Assembly (NCBI GenBank): GCA_036387335.1
Contig: DASVTZ010000210.1
Coordinates: forward strand, 1 to 41,052
Reading direction: 5' to 3'
DNA length: 41,052 bases
Origin: Longimicrobium sp.
GTDB taxonomy: Bacteria; Gemmatimonadota; Gemmatimonadetes; Longimicrobiales; Longimicrobiaceae
Shown here: piece by piece, positions 18,119-25,663 of the stretch
How the letters are laid out: every line of letters begins with the position of its first letter
Numbering within the stretch: position 1 is the stretch's first letter
The notes under the pieces: generated by a model
Told to the model about the DNA's origin: nothing
Database searches by the model: none
Seen by the model: only the letters and a program-made list of their open reading frames with translations
Position numbers and translations under genes: made by a program

Positions 18119-19299
18119 CGCGCCGCTGGCCGCGGCCGGGGCGTGGCCGAGGGGCCGCGGTCCACGCGCGGCCAGCCGTTGGCGTACACCAGCCGGTCGA
18201 TCAGCATCACCCGCCGCGAGTTGACGTCGTCGGTGGGCTTGCCGCGGGGCCGCCGCGCATCGACGGCGTGGTAGACGATCCAGTCGTCGCCGCGGGCGTC
18301 GGTGATGACGGAGTTGTGGCCCGGCGCCACCCACCAGCCGGCGCGCTCCAGGATCGCGCTGTTGCGTGCCCCCGTGGCGCTCGCCAGCGTCTCGAACGGG
18401 CCGGTGGCGCTGCGCGAGCGCGCGACCATGGCGGCGTAGTGCGCGCGCGGGCCGCAGCAGTTGTCGCCGGAGTAGAACAGGTAGTAAAAGGGCGCGCGGT
18501 ACCTCACCCACGCCCCTTCCACGAGCCGCTGGTAGTCCGTGGAGTCGGAAGTCGGCACGGTGTGCACCAGCTCCACGGGGCTGCTCCCCGGCGCGAACGA
18601 CACGCGGTCGGCGGCGAGCTCCTGCACCTTGATCGGGCCGAACCCGCTCCCCCAGTAGAGCAGGCGCTTTCCGGTGGCCGGATCGTCGAAGGCCATCGGG
18701 TCGATGTTGATGAAGCTGCGCCCGCACTGGAGCGGCTCCCCCTTGTCCACGAACGGCCCCTCGGGGCGGCGGGCGGTCGCCACGGCCAGGCACAACCCGC
18801 GGCTGGTGTCGCGCACCGCCGCGTCCGGCTTGGCCGAGTAGTACAGGTAGTAGGTACCGCCGTGTTCGGAGACGTGCGGCGCCCAGAAGTCCTGCGTCTC
18901 GCTCGCCCAGCGCGGCTTGGCCGGCAGCGCGTCGCCCAGCCGCTCCCACGCCACCAGGTCGCCGGACCGCGCCACCTGGATGTTGACGGGCGTGCCGTCG
19001 CGCTCCCCCTGCGTGGCGTACGCGTAGTACATCCCGTCCGCCGCGCGGATCACCGTGGGATCGGGAAAGTCCACGTCCAGCACGGGGTTGGTGTACGTCC
19101 CCGCATCCGTAGCGCGCGGCGCGGGCGTGGCGCACGCGGCAAGGGCGAGGAGGGCCAGCACCGGCGGTTGAAACCGCTGCAACGACCGCGGGAAGTCCCC
19201 CTTCGGGGACTCCGCCGCCGGGGCCGATGCCCGGCCCGGAGTCCGCGCAGGCGGACTTTGTGCTTTTGTTGCAGCGAGTTCACTCGCCATCTCACCCAT
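18115..19299 (-). CDS. GH43-family glycosidase lipoprotein (copy 2, alpha-L-arabinofuranosidase/xylosidase type)
   Basis: The protein has 394 residues from this start. The GH43 signature NPVLDVDFPDP gives base Asp80, FINIDPMAFDD supplies the second acid and VEGAWV the proton donor. The lipobox is ALLALAAC with Cys56. About 40 residues ahead of the hydrophobic core are encoded by a run of five small hairpins (19164-19287) and look like repeat DNA read as protein. True start is uncertain: ATGs at 19308, 19299 and 19290, or a GTG at 19161 that would give a very short signal peptide. It overlaps or abuts the permease stop (19301). Subfamily and substrate are not certain. Confidence 0.85.
   Translation of the reverse strand: MGEMASELAATKAQSPPARTPGRASAPAAESPKGDFPRSLQRFQPPVLALLALAACATPAPRATDAGTYTNPVLDVDFPDPTVIRAADGMYYAYATQGERDGTPVNIQVARSGDLVAWERLGDALPAKPRWASETQDFWAPHVSEHGGTYYLYYSAKPDAAVRDTSRGLCLAVATARRPEGPFVDKGEPLQCGRSFINIDPMAFDDPATGKRLLYWGSGFGPIKVQELAADRVSFAPGSSPVELVHTVPTSDSTDYQRLVEGAWVRYRAPFYYLFYSGDNCCGPRAHYAAMVARSRSATGPFETLASATGARNSAILERAGWWVAPGHNSVITDARGDDWIVYHAVDARRPRGKPTDDVNSRRVMLIDRLVYANGWPRVDRGPSATPRPRPAAR
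19164..19287. repeat. Run of five small hairpins within the GH43 leader
   Basis: Perfect stem-loops follow one another: 19164-19177 (GCGGTT/AACCGC), 19194-19211 (AGTCCCC/GGGGACT), 19221-19237 (GGGCCG/CGGCCC), 19241-19256 (GTCCGC/GCGGAC) and 19274-19287 (GCGAG/CTCGC). The composition and stem density resemble intergenic repeats rather than a signal peptide. The element lies between the permease and the GH43 propeller in one operon and could shape mRNA processing. Confidence 0.75.
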
Positions 19300-19300
19300 C

Positions 19301-20344
19301 TCAACCATGGACCGCCCGCTTCTGAAGGCGGCTCTGCACCACCACCACGCCGAGCAGGAAGACGCCGCGCAGCACGCCCTGCCACCAGGGGGTGATGGTG
19401 CCCTCCAGGTTGAACAGGTTGAAGATGACGCCCAGGAGCAGCACGCCCACCACCGTGGAGCCCACGCCACCCTGTCCCCCGCTCAGAAGCGTGCCGCCCA
19501 CCACCACTGCGGCGATGGCGTCCAGCTCCCAGCCGGTGCCGGCCACGGGCTGCCCCGCGCCCAGGCGCGCGGCGAGGACGACGCCGGCCATCGCCGCAAG
19601 CAGTCCGCTCAGCGCGTAGGTGGCGATCAGCACGCGGTCGATCTTGAGGCCGAGGAGCCGGGCGGCGTCCTGGTGGTCGCCGGCGGCGTAGATGTAGCGG
19701 CCGAAGCGCGTGTAGCGCAGCATCACCCATCCCACGAGGAACGCCAGCGCGGCGAGCACCACTGGCACCGGAATCCCCAGCAGCCGGCCGCGCCCCAGCC
19801 AGAGGAAGCCCTGCGCCGCGCGGTCCACACGCACCGAGTTCTCGCCGGTGACGCCCAGCGCCACGCCGCGCGCCGCGATCATCATGGCGAGCGTCACGAT
19901 GAACGGCTGGATGCGCGCGCGCGTGATGAGGAGGCCGTTGATCGTCCCCAGCAGCGCCCCGGCGGCCAGCCCGCCCGCCAGCGCCACCGCCGTCCCCTGG
20001 CCCGAGAGCGTGGCCGCGACGATCCCGGCCACGGCGAGCACGGCGCCCACCGAGAGGTCGATGCCTCCGGTGAGCACCACCAGCGTCATCCCCAGCGCCA
20101 CCATCCCCAGCATGCTGTTCTGCCGCAGCACGTTGAGGAGGTTCTCGGCGGAGGCGAAGGGCTCGTAGCGGATGACGCCGAAGACGCACACCGCCACCAG
20201 CGCCACCACCGCGCCCTGCCGCTGAAGGAGCGAGGCGGCCTTTGCGCGCAGCGCCGGAGTCCCGCGCGCGGGGATGCCGCTCCCGGCGCCGGGCGGCTGG
20301 CTCCCCGCCTCCGCGGCCCGCACGCCGAGCGCCGGGCCTCCCAT
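19301..20344 (-). CDS. yjfF: Sugar ABC transporter permease (YjfF-like)
   Basis: The 347-residue membrane protein of the RbsC/branched-chain permease group has about ten hydrophobic segments and the family motifs GMTLVVLTGGIDLSVGAV and AAVVVGGTLLSGGQGG. A second, different permease gene lies just upstream, and with the double ATPase and YtfQ-like binding protein this copies the E. coli galactofuranose importer YtfQRT-YjfF. The start ATG has AGGGG upstream; an overlapping GTG at the previous stop is possible. An N-terminal cytoplasmic extension of about 40 residues is rich in Gly, Ala and Pro. Confidence 0.88.
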   Translation of the reverse strand: MGGPALGVRAAEAGSQPPGAGSGIPARGTPALRAKAASLLQRQGAVVALVAVCVFGVIRYEPFASAENLLNVLRQNSMLGMVALGMTLVVLTGGIDLSVGAVLAVAGIVAATLSGQGTAVALAGGLAAGALLGTINGLLITRARIQPFIVTLAMMIAARGVALGVTGENSVRVDRAAQGFLWLGRGRLLGIPVPVVLAALAFLVGWVMLRYTRFGRYIYAAGDHQDAARLLGLKIDRVLIATYALSGLLAAMAGVVLAARLGAGQPVAGTGWELDAIAAVVVGGTLLSGGQGGVGSTVVGVLLLGVIFNLFNLEGTITPWWQGVLRGVFLLGVVVVQSRLQKRAVHG

Positions 20345-20361
20345 CTGCCCCTGGTGTTCCA

Positions 20362-21339
20362 CTAGACGCGCCTCGGTCGCTGGAGGTAGACGGCGAAGAG
20401 GATGATGAACGCCTTTAAGGCGAGCGCCCAGGCGTAGGGCACCAGGAGCATGTTGAAGCTGGTGGCGATCACCTGCATGATGAGCGCGCCCACCACCGTG
20501 CCCAGCAGCGTGGCGCGCCCGCCGCTCAGCAGCGTGCCCCCCACCACCACGGCGGCGATGGCGTCCAGCTCCACGTTCTGGCCGATGCGCGCGGCGGCGC
20601 TCGCCCCGAGCCGCGCCGCCTGCACCAGCCCCGCCAGCCCCGCCAGCATCCCGCTGATGACGTAGACGGAGACGACTGTGCGGCTCACGGGGACGCCGGC
20701 CAGCCGCGCCGCCGCCGGGTTGCCGCCGGCCGCCAGCACGTACCGTCCGAACGGAGTGGCGCGCAGCACGAAGACGGCGAGCGCCACCACCAGCGCCGCA
20801 ACCAGCACCTGCACCGGCACCGGCCCGATGTGGCCGCGCCCCAGCGCCAGGAAGTTCGGGTTGTCGATCGCGATCAGCGCGCCGTCGCGGTTGATGATCT
20901 GCGCCAGCCCGCGCCCCGCCAGCAGCGTCGCCAGCGTGACCACGATCGCCTGCACCTTGAAGTACGAGACGAAGGCGCCGTTCAGCAGCCCCACCGCCAT
21001 CGCGACGATCAGCGCAGTCGGCACGGCCACGGCGATCCCCCGGTCCAGCGTGACCGCCGCCACCGCCGCCGAGATCGCCATCACCGAGCCCACGGAGAGG
21101 TCGATGCCGCCGGTGGCGATCACCAGCGTCATCCCCACCGCCACCAGCAGCGTGACGGAGAGCTGGAACAGGACGTTCCAGAAGTTTCCCGCCGTGGCGA
21201 AGCTGGGGGTGAAGATCGCGTTGGCGGCCACGATGGCGACCAGCGCGATCACCGCTCCTCCGGTTGGTCCCATCGCGCTCCACCAGCGGCCCATCGTCCC
21301 GGCGCCCTGGGTGGGGCGCGCGGCTGCGGATGCCTCCAT
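20362..21339 (-). CDS. ytfT: Sugar ABC transporter permease (YtfT-like)
   Basis: The 325-residue permease has the motif GMTLVIATGGIDLSVGSV at about 93-110 and VELDAIAAVVVGGTLLSGG near 260, both typical of the ribose/galactofuranose permease family. It is paralogous to the next gene (19301-20344), so the pore is probably a heterodimer. It starts 3 nt after the ATPase gene, and the stop is 17 nt before the second permease start. Confidence 0.9.
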   Translation of the reverse strand: MEASAAARPTQGAGTMGRWWSAMGPTGGAVIALVAIVAANAIFTPSFATAGNFWNVLFQLSVTLLVAVGMTLVIATGGIDLSVGSVMAISAAVAAVTLDRGIAVAVPTALIVAMAVGLLNGAFVSYFKVQAIVVTLATLLAGRGLAQIINRDGALIAIDNPNFLALGRGHIGPVPVQVLVAALVVALAVFVLRATPFGRYVLAAGGNPAAARLAGVPVSRTVVSVYVISGMLAGLAGLVQAARLGASAAARIGQNVELDAIAAVVVGGTLLSGGRATLLGTVVGALIMQVIATSFNMLLVPYAWALALKAFIILFAVYLQRPRRV

Positions 21340-21342
21340 CGG

Positions 21343-22890
21343 TCAGCTCTCCAGGGCGGGGGCGGCGGCCGCGCTTCCTTCGGCCATCGCGTGGATGATC
21401 GACTGCTGCGAGATCTCCGCGCCGCGCAGCTCGGCCACGTTCTGGCCGTCGCGCAGCACCACCACCCGCGAGCTCCCCTCCACCAGCTCCTCCAGCTCCG
21501 ACGAGATCATCAGCACGCCGAGCCCGGTGCCGGCCAGCTCGTTGATCAGCGCCTGGATCTCCGCCTTGGCGCCGATGTCGATGCCGCGGGTGGGCTCGTC
21601 CAGGATGAGGAGCGCGGGGTTCATGCAGAGCCAGCGGGCCAGCAGCACCTTTTGCTGGTTGCCGCCGGAGAGCTCGCGGATCTTCTGGTCGGCGCTGGTG
21701 GCCTTGATCCCCAGCCGCCGCATGAAGCGGTCGACGATCTCCCGCTGCTTCGCCCGGTCCACCACGCCGGCCCGCGTGAGGGTGGGGAGCGCCGCCAGCG
21801 TCAGGTTCTCGCGCACCGAGAGCTCGGGGATGATCCCTTCGCCCTTGCGGTCCTCGCTGACGAAGGCGATGCCGGCGCGGATGGCGTCGTCGGGGGTGCG
21901 GGGGTCGAGGCGCTTGCCGTCCATCTGCATGGCGCCCTCCTGCGGCGGGTCCGCGCCGAAGATGGCGCGCGCCGTCTCGGTGCGTCCCGAGCCCAGCAGC
22001 CCGGCCACCCCCAGGATCTCGCCCTTGCGCACGTCCAGCGTCACGCCGCGCAGCTTCTGCCCGCGCCGCAGCCCCTCTGTGCGCAGCAGCGGCGCCGCGG
22101 CGGATGCTTCGACCGGGTGCCCCGTGAATGCCGTGGTGCCCTGCCGCAGCGCCTCGCGCGGCTTCCCCAGCATCAGGCAGACGAGGTCGAGCCGCTCCAG
22201 ATCGGCCAGGCGGTGCGTGCCGACCAACTTCCCGTCGCGCAGCACGGTGACCCGGTCGCAGACCGCGTACAGCTCGTCGAAGCGGTGGCTGATGTAGACG
22301 ATGGCGGTGCCTTCCGCCTGGAGCTGCCGGATGAGGTCGTACAGGATGGCGACTTCGCGCTCGGCCAGCGAGCTGGTGGGCTCGTCCAGCACCAGCACCT
22401 TTGCGCCCAGCGACACGCCCCGCGCGATCGCCACCATCTGCTGCTGCGCGGTGCTGAGCGCGCCGAGCGTGGCGCCGGGGTCGATGTCCAGCCCCAGCCG
22501 GCGGAGGAGCGCGCCCGTCTCCGTGGTCATGCGGCCCCAGTCCACGAACCCCCATCTGCGCGGCTCGCGCCCCAGGTACACGTTCTCCGCGACCGTGCGG
22601 AAGCTGAGCAGGTGGATCTCCTGGTGCACGGCGATCACCCCGGCCGCCTGCGCGTCGGCGGGCGACCCGAAGTGCACGGGCTCGCCCTCCAGCCACATCT
22701 GCCCGCCGTCGCGGCGGTACGCGCCGGTCATGATCTTGATGAGGGTGCTCTTCCCCGCCCCGTTCTCCCCCACCAGCGCGTGCACCTCGCCCCTGCGCAG
22801 CGTGAAGTCCACGCCGTCGAGCGCCGTTGCGCCCGCGAAGCGCTTGACGATGCCTTCGAGGCGGAGGATTTCGGGGGCGGGTTCGGTCAT
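21343..22890 (-). CDS. ytfR: Sugar ABC transporter ATPase with two nucleotide-binding domains (YtfR-like)
   Basis: This 515-residue fused ATPase is of the RbsA/MglA/YtfR type. Domain 1 has Walker A GENGAGKST at about 37-45, signature LSTAQQQ and Walker B VLVLDEPTSSL. Domain 2 has the degenerate P-loop GLLGSGRTE usual in this family, signature LSGGNQQK and LLILDEPTRGID. It powers import of a monosaccharide, by context arabinofuranose or galactofuranose. It is separated from the binding-protein gene by 301 bp of repeats, so expression after the repeat element may be lower. An 8-bp tandem repeat lies right at its start codon. Confidence 0.94.
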   Translation of the reverse strand: MTEPAPEILRLEGIVKRFAGATALDGVDFTLRRGEVHALVGENGAGKSTLIKIMTGAYRRDGGQMWLEGEPVHFGSPADAQAAGVIAVHQEIHLLSFRTVAENVYLGREPRRWGFVDWGRMTTETGALLRRLGLDIDPGATLGALSTAQQQMVAIARGVSLGAKVLVLDEPTSSLAEREVAILYDLIRQLQAEGTAIVYISHRFDELYAVCDRVTVLRDGKLVGTHRLADLERLDLVCLMLGKPREALRQGTTAFTGHPVEASAAAPLLRTEGLRRGQKLRGVTLDVRKGEILGVAGLLGSGRTETARAIFGADPPQEGAMQMDGKRLDPRTPDDAIRAGIAFVSEDRKGEGIIPELSVRENLTLAALPTLTRAGVVDRAKQREIVDRFMRRLGIKATSADQKIRELSGGNQQKVLLARWLCMNPALLILDEPTRGIDIGAKAEIQALINELAGTGLGVLMISSELEELVEGSSRVVVLRDGQNVAELRGAEISQQSIIHAMAEGSAAAAPALES

Positions 22891-22892
22891 GG

Positions 22893-22924
22893 AGGAGTGC
22901 GTGAGTGCGTGAGTGCGTGAGTGC
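22893..22924. repeat. 8-bp tandem repeat GTGAGTGC at the ATPase start
   Basis: Three exact copies (22901-22924) and one partial copy of GTGAGTGC lie immediately upstream of the ytfR-like ATG at 22890 on the minus strand. The transcript side is CU-rich and lacks a normal ribosome site. Copy number could change by slippage. Confidence 0.85.
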
Positions 22925-22934
22925 GCTTTTCTTA

Positions 22935-23129
22935 TGTCATCCTGAGGGAGCCGCCGGCTCCAACGCCCGAGACGCGCACCGTACTCCCTGCGGCGACCGA
23001 AGGATCTAGCCGGCGAGGCGGGAGGTCAGTGGGCAACAGCGGTCCCCTCGGTACGCGCAGTAGATCCTTCGCTGCGCGCCAGAGATTGGAGACGGGTCGA
23101 GGTCAGAGAAGCGCGCGCTCAGGATGACA
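22935..23129. mobile_element. Non-coding MITE-like element with nested inverted repeats
   Basis: The outer ends are exact 12-bp inverted repeats, TGTCATCCTGAG at 22935-22946 and CTCAGGATGACA at 23118-23129. An inner pair is exact over 11 bp, CGAAGGATCTA at 22998-23008 and TAGATCCTTCG at 23061-23071. There is no open frame that looks coding. The 195-bp element interrupts the importer operon between the binding-protein and ATPase genes. I remember similar sequences as common dispersed repeats, but other copies are not in this window. No clear target-site duplication is visible. Confidence 0.75.
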
Positions 23130-23163
23130 AAATGGGGGGCGGCGGCTCAGGGTGCTGTGCCCC

Positions 23164-23191
23164 ATTCCCCATTCCCCATTCCCCATTCCCC
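23164..23191. repeat. Four tandem ATTCCCC repeats abutting a stop codon
   Basis: Four exact 7-bp copies end directly at the stop codon of the binding-protein gene (stop 23192-23194 on the minus strand). A slightly decayed run of the same unit (293-320) lies 5 bp from the stop of the response regulator at 326. Confidence 0.85.
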
Positions 23192-24157
23192 TCAGTACGC
23201 TTCCGCCACGAACCGCGCCGCATTGGTCCGGTCAAAAAACCGATCCTCGATCAGCTTCTTCGTCGGCACCTTTTCGCCCTTGCGCACCTGCTCGATGGTC
23301 TCGAAGGCGATGGGGCCGAAGCGGGGGTTGCTCTCGACGGTGGCGCCGAGCTCGCCGCGCTGGATGGCTTCGAGGGCGGCGCGCTGGCCGTCGATGGAGA
23401 CGATCTTGACCTGGGTGCCGGGGGTGAGCCCCGCGGCGCGCAGCGCCTGGATCGCGCCCAGCGCCATCTCGTCGTTGTGCGCGTAGACGGCGGTGATCTG
23501 CTTGCCCAGCGACTGAGCGATGTTCTGCATCACGCTCTGCCCCTGCGCCCGCGAGAACTCGCCCGTTTGCGAAGCCAGGATCTTCATCCCCGGGTGCCGG
23601 GCGATGACCTCGCGGAACCCCTTGGCGCGGTCGGCGGCCACCGAGGAGCCGGGAGTGCCGGTCAGCTCCACGATCCCCGCGGTGCCCCCCGTCTCCTTCA
23701 CCAGCCACTCCGCCGCCCGCTTCCCCTGGTCGATGAAGTTGGAGCCGAGGAAGGTGACGAAGTCCTCGCCCGGCGTCCCCTCCGCCTCGCGGTCCACCAG
23801 GATCACGGGGATGTTGGCGTCGCGGGCGGCCTGCAGCGCCGGGGCCAGTCCCTCGAACTCGCGCGGCGCCAGCAGGATGACGTCCACGCGCCGCGCGATC
23901 AGGTCCTCCACGTCCGCCACCTGCTTGGCCGTCTGGTCCTGCGCGTCGGTGACGACGAGCTCCACGCCGCGCTTCGCCGCCTCGGCGCGCAGGCTGGCCG
24001 TCTGCGCCATGCGCCAGGGGTTGTCGTGCCCCATCTGCGAGAAGCCCACGGTGAACTTGCCGTCGTCCGCGCTTTTGCGGCAGCCGGCCAGCGCGGCGAG
24101 GGCGAGCACGGGAAGCACTCCCGCGCGCATCAGGGTACGGAACCGGGGCAGGGGCAT
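23192..24157 (-). CDS. ytfQ: Sugar-binding lipoprotein of an ABC importer (YtfQ-like)
   Basis: The 321-residue periplasmic binding protein of the ribose/galactose type has a lipoprotein signal (VLALAALAGC). The mature part begins FTVGFSQMGHDNPWR and contains VYAHNDEMALGAIQAL, LTGTPGSSVAADRAKGF and SIDGQ. From memory these are close to E. coli YtfQ, the galactofuranose-binding protein. Related systems carry arabinose in its furanose form, so both sugars are candidates. It is first in its transcription unit, with a good promoter and operator upstream. The ATG at 24130 is an alternative start. Confidence 0.92.
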   Translation of the reverse strand: MPLPRFRTLMRAGVLPVLALAALAGCRKSADDGKFTVGFSQMGHDNPWRMAQTASLRAEAAKRGVELVVTDAQDQTAKQVADVEDLIARRVDVILLAPREFEGLAPALQAARDANIPVILVDREAEGTPGEDFVTFLGSNFIDQGKRAAEWLVKETGGTAGIVELTGTPGSSVAADRAKGFREVIARHPGMKILASQTGEFSRAQGQSVMQNIAQSLGKQITAVYAHNDEMALGAIQALRAAGLTPGTQVKIVSIDGQRAALEAIQRGELGATVESNPRFGPIAFETIEQVRKGEKVPTKKLIEDRFFDRTNAARFVAEAY

Positions 24158-24240
24158 CGGGAAGCTCGGGCAGGTGGGGGGCTGGATTTCCGGCGGTCCG
24201 GACCGGCCGCATCGCCAGGCAGTCCGCGGATACGAACTTT

Positions 24241-24265
24241 CTTGAAACGTTTCAAATCGGTTCAG
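24241..24265. promoter_or_regulatory. Operator candidate 1 (importer promoter)
   Basis: It contains the perfect 14-bp palindrome TTGAAACGTTTCAA (24242-24255) with the central CG typical of LacI-family sites, and a flanking CTGAACC motif on the minus strand. It sits at the expected transcription start, so a bound repressor would block the polymerase. It aligns with operator candidate 2. Confidence 0.75.
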
Positions 24266-24267
24266 AG

Positions 24268-24297
24268 ACAGTACGGCGGCGGGGTGCGCGCTGTCAA
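24268..24297 (-). promoter_or_regulatory. Promoter of the importer operon
   Basis: Read on the minus strand, TTGACA (24297-24292) and TACTGT (24273-24268) are separated by 18 bp. The -35 is perfect. The start codon is about 110 nt downstream, and a palindromic operator candidate begins 2 bp after the -10. Confidence 0.75.
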
Positions 24298-24448
24298 GAA
24301 CCTTTTTGGCGCGCCTGACGGCGCGTCGTAGCGGAGGATCGGCGACTTCGATGCAGCGCAACGAGATGCAGTGTTTCCCGGCCTTTTCGCGAGGGAGCGC
24401 GCGGAGTGGGCGGGCGTGGCGAGCCCTCCACCCAGAGAAACGGGATGC

Positions 24449-24477
24449 TTGACACTGTGGATGCCAACGTCTAACCT
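24449..24477 (+). promoter_or_regulatory. Promoter of lacI-type regulator and GH2 gene
   Basis: TTGACA at 24449-24454 and TAACCT at 24472-24477 are 17 bp apart. The -35 is perfect and the -10 keeps TA and final T. The LacI ATG lies 68 nt downstream, and operator candidate 2 overlaps the last base of the -10. Confidence 0.75.
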
Positions 24478-24500
24478 GAACCAATCGAACCCGTTCAATG
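24476..24500. promoter_or_regulatory. Operator candidate 2 (regulator promoter)
   Basis: It begins CTGAACC and contains CGAACCCGTTCAA, an imperfect palindrome (GAAC, 2 nt, GTTC). The order and spacing of the two parts match operator 1 read from the other strand. The position just after the -10 predicts autorepression. Confidence 0.7.
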
Positions 24501-24544
24501 ATGTTCAAGCCGGGCATCTTCCGCGCCCTCCCCGACCCATCCGC

Positions 24545-25663
24545 ATGACCACCAGGCAGTCCACCATCAACGACGTCGCGCGGCTGGCGGGGGTCTCCAA
24601 GGCCACCGTCTCGGCCGTTCTCAACGATACGGGCACGGTGAAGCGCTCCACCCGCGAGCGCGTGCTCTCGGTGATCGAGTCGCTCAACTACCGCAAGAGC
24701 GGCCCCGACCGGCGCAGCACGGGGCAGCAGGTGCGCAGCCTGGCGCTGGTCATCAAGGAGATCGACAACCCGTTCTACGGCGAGGTCATCACCGGCGCGC
24801 GCGCGGCGGCGGACGATGCGGGCTACACCTTGCTGGTGATCAGCTCGGAGGGCGGCCACGAGGCGGAGCGCCGCGCCGTGGAGCTGCTCCAGCGCAAGGA
24901 GGTCGACGGCCTGATCCTGACGCCGGTGCTGGACGCGGACGCGGACCTCTCGCACCTGTTCGAGCTGAAGCGGCGCAACTTCCCCTTCGTCCTGCTGGAG
25001 GAGGTGCGCGGGGTGCCGGGGAGCCTGATCGACGTGGACAACGAGGCCGCCTCGCGCAAGGCCGTGGAGTTCCTGATCGGGCAGGGCCACACGCGCATCG
25101 TCCACTTCGCGGGGCCGGGCTACTCGTCGCACAGCCAAGAGCGCATCGATGGGGTGCGGCGGGCGTGCAGCGGGTCGCACGTCATCTTCACCGACCACGA
25201 CGTGGTGCGCGCCGGAGCCCATCTGGAAGACGGCTACCGCACCGGGCTCGAGTTCTTTCGCGAACGGCCTGCCGCCGAGCGTCCCACGGCGGTCACGTGC
25301 TACAACGACCTGGTGGCGATCGGCCTCTGCCGCGCGCTGGCGGAGCTGGGGCTGAGCGTGCCCGGCGACGTGTCCGTGATCGGCTTCGACGACATCGCGC
25401 TTCTCGACTACCTGCCGCTGCGCCTGACGACGGTGCGCATGCCCAAGGGTGAGATGGGCCGGCTCTCCGCGCAGCTCCTCATCCGCCACATCGAATCGCG
25501 CGAGGCGGTGCCGCCCGAAAAGGTGTACCTGGAGGCCGAGCTGGTGGTGCGCGACTCCACCCGCGCGCTCAACGGGGCCGCCGCGGAGCGCCCGGTGCGC
25601 GTGCGCGTGGCCAGCGGCGATGGGGAAGGCGCGCGGCGCACCCTGAGCCCCGCATCGCGATGA
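24545..25663 (+). CDS. LacI-family transcriptional regulator
   Basis: The 372-residue protein has an N-terminal LacI helix-turn-helix (TINDVARLAGVSKATVSAVLND, residues 7-28), a hinge, then a periplasmic-binding-protein-like effector domain (SLALVIKEIDNPFYGEVI, NDLVAIGLCRAL, VIGFDDIALLDYLPLRLTTV). It probably represses both divergent units and is released by the transported sugar or a metabolite. The position between two matching operators supports this. It overlaps the GH2 gene by ATGA. The last 20 residues beyond the family's normal end are disordered-looking. Confidence 0.93.
   Translation: MTTRQSTINDVARLAGVSKATVSAVLNDTGTVKRSTRERVLSVIESLNYRKSGPDRRSTGQQVRSLALVIKEIDNPFYGEVITGARAAADDAGYTLLVISSEGGHEAERRAVELLQRKEVDGLILTPVLDADADLSHLFELKRRNFPFVLLEEVRGVPGSLIDVDNEAASRKAVEFLIGQGHTRIVHFAGPGYSSHSQERIDGVRRACSGSHVIFTDHDVVRAGAHLEDGYRTGLEFFRERPAAERPTAVTCYNDLVAIGLCRALAELGLSVPGDVSVIGFDDIALLDYLPLRLTTVRMPKGEMGRLSAQLLIRHIESREAVPPEKVYLEAELVVRDSTRALNGAAAERPVRVRVASGDGEGARRTLSPASR

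Noticed and set aside
24262-24498. A 78-codon minus-strand gene in the divergent control region
   Set aside because: It covers the promoters and operators, lacks a ribosome site and has no recognisable sequence.
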